Source: Onthophagus taurus (Eukaryota > Arthropoda > Insecta > Coleoptera > Scarabaeidae). Taken from it: a DNA stretch of 64,000 bases. The position numbers were made by a program, and so were the translations under genes. Positions 11,296-22,197 of this stretch are shown piece after piece. How positions within the stretch are numbered: position 1 is the stretch's first letter; each line of letters opens with the position of its first letter. The notes beneath the pieces were generated by a model, which saw nothing but the letters and a program-made list of their open reading frames with translations, did no database searches and was not told the origin of the DNA. Location of the stretch: positions 8,315,501 through 8,379,500 of the forward strand of contig NC_091971.1 in NCBI RefSeq assembly GCF_036711975.1. The letters run 5' to 3'.

Positions 11296-11303
11296 TATTT
11301 ATA
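11296..11303 (-). promoter_or_regulatory. TATA box upstream of the GPCR
   Basis: On the minus strand the sequence reads GGTTATAAATATTTCC, with TATAAATA at these positions, about 130 bases before the assumed start codon. A possible 5' exon would run from about 11,275 to 11,215, followed by a ~43-base intron ending TTTCCGTAG. This is inferred from sequence only. Confidence 0.4.
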
Positions 11304-12705
11304 ACCGGTCTTGTAACTCGGAAACTCTCTCCCTTCAAAAGGGTTGCCTCTCTTAGGGGTTAACGTCGTTTCGGTCGAATTGAAACGTGAAAGTTTCCTA
11401 GAGAAGTGGAGAAGGCACTTGGTTTGACTACTTGTTAGTCGTGGAACATCAACTTGGAAACTTTAAGACTTAAGGACGTTGCTGGAACGGTTTAATCGCG
11501 AGTCGTGCGGGATTTAATAAATTTTAAGCATTTTCGATTAGATGTTGACGATGGCACTTGAATTGTCTAGCTTCCCTTTTAGTTACATTTTAAAATACGT
11601 TTCATAAATTAGCATTAATTAATTCTGCTACAATTAATTTTATATGTTTATTTGTGGCAAACTAATTAAAGATAGTATTATAACCGAACCTTTAAGTGTG
11701 TTAATTCTACTTGAATAATTTTGAATGTGTTTCGTATTTTCTCAATTCTATAAACTTTAGATGATTTGATAAACTTACATGAATTTATTATGTTAACCGA
11801 TTATCACAAAGTATTGAAATTGCTTACGCTCAAAATAAAGGGTTTATGTTTATACAAAATAAATTAAGTTGAAATAATATACTCAAACCAACGCGAGTTC
11901 ATAGGAGATAAATGTTTCAGTTGTTGCAATTAATTCGATTTATATATAAACATTAAAACTAAATTTAAATAAATATTTAGAAATTTTATAGTAAATAGAG
12001 TATTATGAAGCCAAGGTGAATATCAAAAAGCTCTGGAAGCATTGAAACACTTCGCGAGTAGGACTTGTCGAAGGAAGAAAAGGAAAATCAATGAGGAACT
12101 GTGTAAGATGGATGAAAATTTGAAATCCAACAAGTCTGCGTGGCTTACACCCTAGTTAAAAGGTGGAAAGGAGAGTTCCAATCGAGAATGAGGCTCTGTA
12201 ACAACTCGACTGAGGATACAATCTGCAACGTGGATGAGATAAAACCGAGATGGGAACATTAAAATTCCCGTATTCATCGCAAATTCAATTTAATGGATCA
12301 ATTTAATTTTGAATTTCAGTGAAGGAAATGATTAATTTAGGTTATAAGTCACAAAAGCAATCATTTTTAGGGATTTATAATGTTTTGAGATTTAAGAATT
12401 CCAAATGATACAATTTGTCGCGTTAAGTTAAGAGATTTGAAATTTTGTTTCGAATTTATTTTATAATTTTTAAAATAACTATTTATTTATTTCTTTGTGG
12501 TTTTATATTCTTTTGAGACAAAAAGAATTCAAAGTGATCATTAAGCCAATGTAAATTGGGTTAGCTCGAGAGCTTTATAATTTTATCTCAATTTTAAAAG
12601 GACTAAATTTTGGTGGAGGCGCTGCGTAATAATTAAATTTACCCCGAGAGGGTTTTATTGAGATAATGCCAAAGAAAAAAGTTAATTTAAATTATATGGC
12701 TGTTT
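11304..12705. other. Intergenic, possible decayed element
   Basis: No supportable gene. Positions 12,010-12,250 are less AT-rich and read as broken open stretches on the plus strand (for example EYQKALEALKHFASRTCRRK) with no domain I recognise, so they may be an old transposon fragment. The rest is plain AT-rich DNA. Confidence 0.4.
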
Positions 12706-12972
12706 ATGACTACAACGTATTATTTTTTTCGATTATTAATAGTTACTTTATTGAGTTACAATCTAAATTGGTTGTCAGTTTTGTTCGTAAAGGATAGAAA
12801 TGGCATTATAGGGGGGGCCATCTGCAGATGTGCCCCATTCGTCAAATCATTTCCCGTTCCATTAGTTACGCCAACGCAGACTTGTTTCGCCCCACATTTC
12901 TGTAACGAATCTGCGTTTTCGGATGTTTCGTCCGAAAAATACTACGCAAAAAACTTTTTGTGCCAACATTAA
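12706..12972 (+). CDS. Hypothetical small secreted-type protein (weak)
   Basis: ORF of 88 codons starting at an ATG. Residues 6-27 are hydrophobic (FFRLLIVTLLSYNLNWLSVLFV), like a signal peptide. The remainder is richer in GC than the surroundings and has five cysteines (a CRC pair, then three single cysteines). I recognise no family. It could be a real small gene, an exon of a larger gene, or chance in a locally GC-richer patch. No promoter, intron or homologue is visible in the window. Confidence 0.2.
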   Translation: MTTTYYFFRLLIVTLLSYNLNWLSVLFVKDRNGIIGGAICRCAPFVKSFPVPLVTPTQTCFAPHFCNESAFSDVSSEKYYAKNFLCQH

Positions 12973-13180
12973 TACAAAGGGTTCCCAATTCTCTACAGCA
13001 AAACTATTTTAATTAAAAAGAAAACTTTTAAACTCTCTTTAAATTCAATTGTGATGTCGGATAGTTTCAACACATTCATTAAATAGTTACTGTTATTTGG
13101 TAATAAATACGTATGGTAAATGTTGAATTTATAATTTATGGTCTTCCTACGCGTTATCCAACTTTCACAATTATCCTTTG

Positions 13181-13211
13181 TTGCACCCACACACATCATA
13201 TGTGGGTGCAA
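13181..13211. repeat. Perfect 11-bp inverted repeat
   Basis: TTGCACCCACA at 13,181-13,191 and its exact reverse complement at 13,201-13,211 flank nine bases, and a third partial copy (CACCCACAT) follows at about 13,217. It could form a small hairpin or be the edge of a decayed element. Confidence 0.6.
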
Positions 13212-16200
13212 AGCTCACCCACATATTTATATATGGTTATTATATGTTTTATCTGGTGTATTTTCCGTAGTTTCAATTAATTGTTACATACTGTTAGTAA
13301 TCGGCGATAAATTTTGTATCAATTTCAAGTTGGATCCTAACAGCTTAGAACATAATTCAGATCCACTTACCATAATTAACGGTTATTGCGATCTATAGAC
13401 TCATCTACAATAGATACCAGTGTGGATATAATTAACAATTGAGCCGATTTTGCGATACAACTATTAACTAGAATTTCCCATGAATTTACTTGTTACCGTT
13501 TGATACACTTAGAACGTAACTAATTTATTTCATGTTATTTAAGTTAACAATAATAAAGGTTTGTTTATAAAAACTTACTTCTAGTACACTTGAAGTAAAT
13601 TGGTTTAAGTTTGGTAAACGAAAACGTTTTCTACCACTTTCGAAAAGTACCAAGTTCTGTAACGTTCCCATTCTAAATGTTTACAGTAAAGATTTTATCG
13701 GAAAAATTTTAGCCTCAAAGTTAACGTTTCGTTTAGCTTATTTCACCCGAAACGCGATGTTTTAAAGTGTGTTAAGGTTGTTTTAAAAATAAAACAATAA
13801 ATAAAGAATAAACTAACTTCGTTTTGCAACGCGAGATTCTCGTACACGATTTATCGTAGTTAAAACGACTTCTAAGAATATAGTCGTTCATCAATTTTCT
13901 TGCGCTGAAGCCAGACAAGGTATATTGTTAAAGGGCGAGGCATTATCGTTTTGTCTGAGTTTTGGGGATATTAATTTTCCATGAAAGCGGTCGGTTATTA
14001 ACTTAATTGATGTATTGTGATTGTTAAAAAAGGATTTATTGAGGGGAAGTACAGAAAAGAATTAGTCCCGGGGAGTTATAAAAATGAAAAATGTGTTATG
14101 CGGTTTAAAAGGAATTGAAAAGAATCGGTTTTAAAACTCTTTTAATTTTTATACTTTGTAATTTAATGTATAAAGCATAAAATACTCGATGAAGAGGTAA
14201 ACAGGCGCTCTAAGTTATAACTGAATCATTTTTAAATTAAAGAGAAAAATCTATTTTGCAGGAAATGTAGAAATATTAAAGATTTAATTTTTTTATTTAA
14301 ATGTTTCGTAATACTAAAAATTACTGGTGGAAGTTGTGATTGCTACAGAATGGAATTTATTGATTTGAATATTTTCTGGTGAATGTGTCGGTTAATAGTA
14401 AATTTATCAGATACTGAAAGTCTATAAATATTATATTATGGTGTTAAACAAGTATTAAACGCTCTTGCGCTTACGATACGAAGCAGATTTTTTAATGGAT
14501 ACGGAAAAAGGGATTTTTAGCGACGAACTTTTAACTTCAAATAGACCTGTGTAGACATCCACACCAATGAAAAACACCGAAGGAGGACGGTGGCCAACAG
14601 TGGCCAACACAGTTGAGTCTTTTCATTGCGTGAGAAATAAATAAATCGAGATCTTTTGAACACATCCAAAAACTCGCAGCACCAACCATAAAGAAGGCAG
14701 AAGAGACCAAAAAAGTGCCAGAAAAGACCTCATACATAATAGCTTGAGAAACACTTGTGAAATTTCACTTGTGATACCTTACGTGAACAAAACAATACAT
14801 GAAATAAATAATACAATTTTAAAGTAGCAAATGCATGTCTTAGGTTGACTCAGTGAAGATGGGATGAGTTTATTTGATCGATTTGTGGACCATGTGGATT
14901 AAGACCTAAGAAGATCAGGGGTTGGAGACGACAAATACGGACAAGTTTGGAAGGAACTGTCAGGTCAAGGTTTACAACGAGCTGTGGAGTTAAGCATGAC
15001 GAGTAGATAAGAGATAAGATTTTAGTCCCTACACCTGCATCTGATGTTGCGTGTAGCTATAGCTTTGGTCTATGAGACACTTTATTACCGAGGATCCATG
15101 GAGGATCCACAGAGGATCCATTTCTTACGAGAGTGTAGGTAATAAAAGCAATGGAGATCTACAAACACTCATGCTAGCAGAATTACTAAGATACCTTCCA
15201 GGACTAGATTTATTTAAGTTATAAAACAGGGTTTTATGATCAATATGAGCTGAGAAATGGAGGATATCTTTGTCTCCTGGTAACAAAAAAAGACGTTACA
15301 AGGTTAGAAGTAATAGACACCAGATAATATACAGAGAGTAGTCTAGTTTTGTTGTTAAAAATATTTTTTTTATCCAAGAATTAACAAAGAAGCCATGGAA
15401 ATTTATCTCCATAAAACAATAGGGAGGATGTAAAGCTCAGAGGAATCTGAAATATATAACTACACTTGAATATGCAGATTCACGCCGCGCTGAACACGGC
15501 AATTAGCGAATGGTAACTACAGCATTAATTAGTTAATAAATAGTTCAACGATTTAGTCACATTTGAACTGATTTTTTGGTTGTAGTATCAAATATTATTT
15601 TGTATTCCCCGGAAATTTCCAGATTTATTTCGAAAACAACTAAAAGTATTTCAAATAAAACAGAAGTAAACAGACCATAAATTTTCAATTAACTTCGAAA
15701 ATTTTAATTGAAGCTTTTAATAATTATCAATAAAACTATAAATTTGTATATATTTCATAAAATATCAATTATATTTAAAATAAATTCGTCAGTTTTGAAA
15801 AACCACTTTTATTGTTTAAAATAAAAATGTTTAAAGTTGAAAAAAATTTTTAGCAATCTTAAATTTTGAGATAAGATTACTAAGCGCTGGATATGAAACA
15901 CTTTGAATTCCACAAATGAAAGTAGCCTTTAACAATTGTTTCGAGAGTTCTAAAGTCCCAAAGCAATATAAACCCCAAAAATAATTTCTTACAAATTATT
16001 TCCCCAGGCTCCTCTACCAATATTTCTATTTCCAACAATATAACATCAAAACTCCTTACGTATTTTGAATAATGCCCAATTAATTCAAGTACAGTTAGAA
16101 CTAGTCAACCGAGTCGAACCATAGGAGACTCAGATTAGCTTAACTCCGCCTGTCAAGTTAAGATTTGAGGGCTAAGTGAACAATTATTGATTTATGCATT

Positions 16201-19200
16201 ACCGGAGAGTTTCAAGCTCAAGTCTGAAGTTCCGGGCATATGTGGGTTAATCCCAACTTTTCATTCCGATGTTAGCGGTGAAAGCTTTTTGTAATGATAA
16301 ACGAAACATTGCGTTATTTCGAACTTATCCTTTTAACATATTCGAAATAAAAAAGTTTGTTGTTTTAATTAAAATATAACCTAGAGTTTGCCCCAATATT
16401 AAAAGTAAATTTTTCATGTATAATTTCCCTAGGGAAAAACCGAGTTAATCGGGGAATAAATTGTAATTGAACCAACTCAACAGTTCAAACAAGTCTTCTT
16501 AATTTAAACTTGACATTTCTCGATTTATTTCTCTTTTCAATTTATCGTAAAAGTAAACCCTCTGCGAGTTTCGGGGGTTTTAAAATTCATTAAGAGCCTC
16601 TGGCTTGGTTCAAACGATGGTTCATAGAAAATAGACGAGATGAAAAGCAATTACTTAGTTCAAAGCCAATAAATCCAGCTCTATAAAGCCAAGGAATATC
16701 CTTTCAAAATCATCGAAAATTCCTTCAGTTAATATAGTTACAGTAAAATAATAAAAAAATTTTAAACTTATTTTACGTATAGTAAATAAGTTGATTAACC
16801 TAGTAATGTTTAATATTCATGGAAAATATTCGTGGGGAATATTCATGCATGAAATATAGAAATCTGAATGTATGTAGTTAATGAGATGTATTGTTTTAAA
16901 TTGTATAAACCTTAAAATTTCCAAGAAATTCGAATAAATTCTTCGTAGAATTGCCTGTCACGTATATCATTTCCACGAAAATGAGTTTTAACATTTTTGA
17001 AGTTGAATCGCAACCTCGCTTTCAAGTACATATACATTAAAATGCGAAACGTGGAAGTTTCGTTCTTGAAAAAAGCTTTTGTGTCATAACTATTGGAGCA
17101 TATGATTTACAGCAGAATGATCGAGCTATGTCCCATAGAAACTTTTGCGACTTTTATGATTAATAACGATTCAAAATTTTTTACACCAACAAAGAAAAAA
17201 GTGAAAATGTTTACTGGAGTTAATTGAAAGGGAGGCTTAATTTGGTTATGAGAATAAAATTGAAAAAAAATTTCTTTGTAATCTTTTTTTTCCAGAAGAA
17301 TTAATATGTAAATTAAAATCCGGTCAATTCGGGCTTAAACAATATGGTTTATAGATAGAGCTTTCGTCGAAACGATTATTATTTGTGTCGATGTTTCGAG
17401 TTTTTTTAACTTTCACTGAATCACATTGAAAAAAACAACAAAAAATGTTTATCAAAATCATAACTTTTTTTAATTATTTATTTTATGAAACTAGAATGTA
17501 ATAATAATAAAAATTTTATAAACTCACCTTTAACTTTTCAATTAGAATTTCTCCAAAAATTCATAAACACTCATTATCTCTTATTTCTGATCTTTTACTT
17601 GTTTCGTTTTATTTCACATTTTTGTTTTTTTTATAAAGACTTTTTTGTAAGCGTCACCTTCGCTTTCCACAGTAGAACTGAATAACTTTGGAGTCTGCAG
17701 CTGTGTTAACGACAACGTCGAATCCAACGTCGCGTCGTTTTCGACAAGCGCCGCGACGCCCTCCTAAAACTAAATACTCAGCATTCTCTCGTTTTGACAT
17801 CGAAACGACTGTCTTCTCATTCCTGGCCATCTGGCTAGACATTTCCGTTAATTGTAAAGCCCATTAGATCTAGCTCCTGGTAGTTCAGGTACTAACAAGG
17901 GTTTCTCTTTTACTTTACTCATTTATTTCTTCTTGAGTCGTTGATTTTCACTGGTTTCGTTCTTAATCTCCGTTGAATCTTCTTTAGTTTCTTGAAATTT
18001 TCTTAAAGGATATTAAGAAAATGAGAAATGGTTTTTGAGTGGTATGAAATGCTTATTTTGTAGTTAAGAGTACTCGGTAGTAATAAATTTGCACAAATTA
18101 GAGTTGGTAGTTTCTCCTTTGAAATTATAGTGCAACATCCGTTTTGATGATTAAATTTTTACTTTCATTCATTTAAAGAGGGTTAAAAGGTTTTTTTGCA
18201 TTTCTGTTTATTTTGTTAACGAGACGAGACGATGTGTTGAGATATATTTTAATAAAGAGCGGTTATTAGAACGAATGTAACACGTCCAGAACAAACTTGA
18301 TGGATCGTTACGGAATTACACCCATAAAAGATCGCTCGTGACTTTTTTACGTGACCCGCATTTTTAATTGCATTATTTAGGGATATAACACCCTTTTTGA
18401 ATGCACGAGTGATGGTTACGATGATATCGGTTGCCAAATCTGCAATCAATTTCGCATGGGGAATACCGAACAATAAATCCAATTACAAGAAGATTCGTTC
18501 AATTTTATCAATTACTTTCAATCTTGTCAACAAGCGGTTTATGTTTCAAGTTTAAGTGAAACGATTGTATTTCAGGATAGGACATGGTAACATTAATGAA
18601 ATGTTACAGTACTCAATTTTATCAAATTTAGTTACAAAACATATTGAACTTAGTATTAATTTGACATAAAAATCATCAAGAATAACGATTTTATAATTAT
18701 TTTGCTCTAATCTATTTTTACTTTATTTTAATAAAGTCGTTAAAACTTCATAATTATATTCCCCTCATAAGGAAAATGAGGTATTTCCACTGAAGCTAAT
18801 TTGGAGATAATTGTTTATTTGTATGATACTCATATTTCATAAAAATAAGCTTTGTTAAATAACAAATTTTATATTATTATTAATAAGTAGAATTGCAGTA
18901 TTAAGAAGCAATCTTAAGGATGCGATGACATAATGAGAGTACTTTTGGCAGAGTACTCTACTTGACTATCATCGACTTTGACAACGTTAGTCAATATTCA
19001 AAAAACGAAGGAGGTGAGTGTCATCAATACGACAAAACAAATATACAAATAGGAGTATAATAAAGTATTTCAAACGTTGCTATACTCATAATTTTATAGT
19101 TTAAATAAGATGAGAATAAAATTGTTCAAACACGTGGATCTAGCTTTACGCAGAAGATTTTTACATATTAATTAAAATGATAATTCTATAGAAAAGCATA

Positions 19201-19549
19201 CAGCAATCTTTGCACGATATAACTAAAACAAGAAAGAATCAATACCAAACTCAAACATTAAACCACAATTCGTTCTTAATTAAATTTTAAATTACTTAAA
19301 ACCATATTCATAATAACTAAATATGAATAATAATGTTAGAAAAGAAAAAGATACAGGAGAGAGTGTTTAAGTGGATCCCATCTGCAGTTGATGTATATTT
19401 CGCTTGAAGTGTTACTTAAAACCACCAACACATAATTGCATAAAACCATCAGATACATTTCCTAACGGTCTCCTAATAGCCCAATCTTGAGAGGGAACAT
19501 TCAACACGTACCTGTCAGATGTATCTTGGACGTAATTTCATAATGTCAA
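13212..19549. other. Long intergenic stretch without a clear gene
   Basis: About 6.3 kb of AT-rich DNA. Less AT-rich patches occur near 14,500-15,480 (including a triplicated GAGGATCC word at 15,092-15,120), 17,650-17,870 and 18,250-18,480. Their translations are short, interrupted and unfamiliar. The region may hold regulatory DNA or old transposons. I see no tRNA, rRNA or intact mobile element. Confidence 0.45.
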
Positions 19550-19723
19550 ATGTCACCTAACGTATTCGAAACCGACTTCACTTATGCAGAATTTAAAGAA
19601 ATCGATGAACAACAACTGCAAATGAAGACCGCAGATTATTTTAAAGATGCTCCAGAAAATCTGTTGCGGTTATGTAAATCGATAAAGCGTGGGGTAAATA
19701 ATTTGTTGTTGTTTAACCGGTAA
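19550..19723 (+). CDS. Candidate 57-residue small ORF
   Basis: ATG at 19,550 to TAA at 19,721-19,723. The peptide is acidic then basic (begins MSPNVFETDFTYAEFKEIDE; later DYFKDAPENLLRLCKSIKRG) and has no signal peptide. Base composition is more coding-like than the flanks, and GGTAAC at the end could alternatively be a splice donor, which would make it an exon. No family is recognised. Confidence 0.25.
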   Translation: MSPNVFETDFTYAEFKEIDEQQLQMKTADYFKDAPENLLRLCKSIKRGVNNLLLFNR

Positions 19724-22197
19724 CTATAACACTCCTCTACCGTACTTACATGTTAATTAAAATATTTGAACTATAATAATAATAATAAATGCTTCTTATT
19801 AAATTGTACAACTCAATTACGGCATAATTAAATAAATGAGATAAATGTTTCTTAACTTAGTATGTATGTCTTGTTCAACAAGTTAATGTATTAATAACCC
19901 AAAAATAAAATTAGTTTTCTAAATTTATATTTGTTTTTTCTGACACATTTCAAAACACTTCAAAATATTTGAAAGGTCTTTTTCTATTTCCTGTTCGATG
20001 GTGCTCAAGCGAAACGTATAAAGTGTGTGTAGTATAGCAAATAAAACTTACATCAAACTTAAAATTAGATTTACTCGCGGCAATATTGTGCCCCGCGGGG
20101 ATCCCTTCGTAAAGCGCAGATTGCAAAATCTCGAAGTTCGAATGTTCAAAAAGTAATTTTTGTTTCAAGAATCTTTACGATAAAACTCGTTGTTCCCAAA
20201 AAAATTAAGAAATAAATTAAGAAGAGTTTTTTACAGCTAAGTTTTTTACAAAAGTTCTTAGATTCTTAATAAGTTTTAACCATAAATTATTCGTAACCAA
20301 GCCAATTTTAGCATACGATAATAATATCAGACTTAACACCTGGGTGCATTTTATCACGACAAGTCACACTGACGTTAAGATAAAATTTACGATCTTCATT
20401 TTAAATTTTACTGGTTGAAATTAACCAGATATTACGTATTACGTTTTCATTTGCGTTTAATTAAATTCTAAATCAGCTTGGTAATTTAAAATCGATATAT
20501 ATGTAAAACATTTGATCTTATTTTTTGAAATATACGTCAAAATACATTGTGAGTGTAAGTAAAAGCATTTCTAAAAGGACAGGTATCTGCTAGCTTTACG
20601 AACCAACATCTCATATTCATTCAAAGCACGTTTACGTGTTACTTTTGTAGTTCAATTTTCAACACGAACGCAAAGAACGAACCGCATTATCAATTCCAAG
20701 TGGAAAATCTCATTTCTCTTAATTTGAATAATGTAAGTTTGATTTGTAACCATTACAGACACTCTACATTGATTGATTATTTTATATTTAAAGTTACGTG
20801 ATGAATACTAAAATAATTTTATAATTATCAATAAAATCAATAAAGTGGCCGTTATATGTAAAATTTTTAATTTGCACTACACACAACAGTTAAATTTGAA
20901 TGAATAATTTTAATGCACACAAATATGAACCGTTATCCAGACCATTGCGTTGTTTATTACTTAGTTTAATAAAAATATAAAACAATCTAGAGCCCAATAA
21001 CAACTAACACTAGAACTAGAAACATTCGGATTTAACAGAGGATTCGGAGCATATTACAAAAAAACTTTTAAAACAAGTTGTAGCAAATTTTACTGTTAAT
21101 AGTATTACTCTCTTATATATTTGCTCTCAGATGCATAGATATCGAGAAAAGTACGAAAATATGAAAATTGGATGAATTTGAGAAACGGAGCATGTTAAAA
21201 AAACTTTTTTGCGAAGTCCGTTCTGACGAGGTCTTTTATATCAAGGTTTTATTATATCAATAAAATAATTATTAATGATAAATTACTTACAAAGAGCTCT
21301 ATTTATACAAAACTTCGAAGAAACAAAAACAAGGAAAATTGACTCAGAATAAATTAAATTTTAAGTAAGAACAATTGGTTCTAGTGACATTAAAGACGAA
21401 GGTTGACGTTGCATTAGAAGATAAATGAGGTGGTAGTTGCGAGAAAGGAAAATAACGTACCCATATAATCCGCCCTGGTTTATATCCGTGATAAACTGTT
21501 TTAGTTTGGTGGTTACCAAACAAACCACGGAGAATTAGCTGGTATAGAACCTCATAGAGTCGATGAATACCTCAATAAATTCCACATCGTATATTTTACG
21601 TAGTTTTGACAATTTCCTGTTATTACAATAAAAATAAAAACGAAAATTTTTATTATTATTTTCAGATTTAGTTACATAGCTTTTAGTTATTTCGAAAGAA
21701 TAAAATTTCAATATAACAAAATTATGGTCAACGTTGAAATTTATTCATTAAAAAAGTGTTTTAATCCGAATTAATTTTTGACGGTGTTAAACTAACCCGT
21801 TTTAATTAAAAATTGTTTAATAACGAAATAAATATAAATAAAATGTAAAATAAATCCGGATTCTCTTCAACTCGTAGATTTTAAAAGCTTCTCGAGAATA
21901 TCGTAGTTTGTTTAAATACTTAAGTAGTAGCTCGTTTTGTTTTTGGAACGAAAACATATTGAAGTATAAATATTTATTTTCTATTCAGCATGATTCGAAC
22001 GAAACATTTCTAAAAATCTCGACATTTCCGTCGAAAATCATTGCGCTATTTGTTCCTCCTATAGCTAAGTGTTGAGTCTAGAGCAGTAACCACTTAGTAA
22101 CAACAAAAAGAATTCGATTAGAGTAATTATTGTAATAATAAAACAAATTCTTTTAATACTTATCGAGCACTTTGTTTTTATTTTATCAAAAAGAATC
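19724..22197. other. Intergenic region downstream of ABCC gene A
   Basis: AT-rich. A GC-richer patch at 20,042-20,166 reads on the minus strand as a possible exon ending in a GTAAGT donor. Repeat families R1 and R2 lie at 20,995-21,200. The 3' untranslated region of gene A should occupy the right end. Confidence 0.45.
20995..21240. repeat. R1-R2 composite repeat
   Basis: 20,999-21,037 carries R1 words (AACTAACACTAGAACTAG, then ACATTCGGATTTA). It is followed at once by R2: GAGCATATTA, AAGTTGTAGCAAATTTTACT, CTCTCAGATGCATAGATATC, GAAAATATGAAAATTGGATG. The same R1-then-R2 order is seen at 46,136-46,335. Confidence 0.7.

Noticed and set aside
13138-13398. Plus-strand 86-codon ORF across the 11-bp inverted repeat
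   Set aside because: AT-rich random-like peptide and it overlaps the inverted repeat; no support for coding.
14537-14737. Minus-strand 66-codon ORF
   Set aside because: Short, biased composition and no homology recognised; lies in a patch that looks like decayed transposon DNA.
17654-17842. Minus-strand 62-codon ORF with an FYCGKRR end, reminiscent of a Copia gag zinc knuckle
   Set aside because: Only one half of the zinc knuckle could be matched and the frame stops at once; upstream readings are broken. Too weak to call an element.
18249-18482. Minus-strand 77-codon ORF in a slightly GC-richer patch
   Set aside because: No signal peptide, domain or splice context; may be conserved non-coding DNA or chance.
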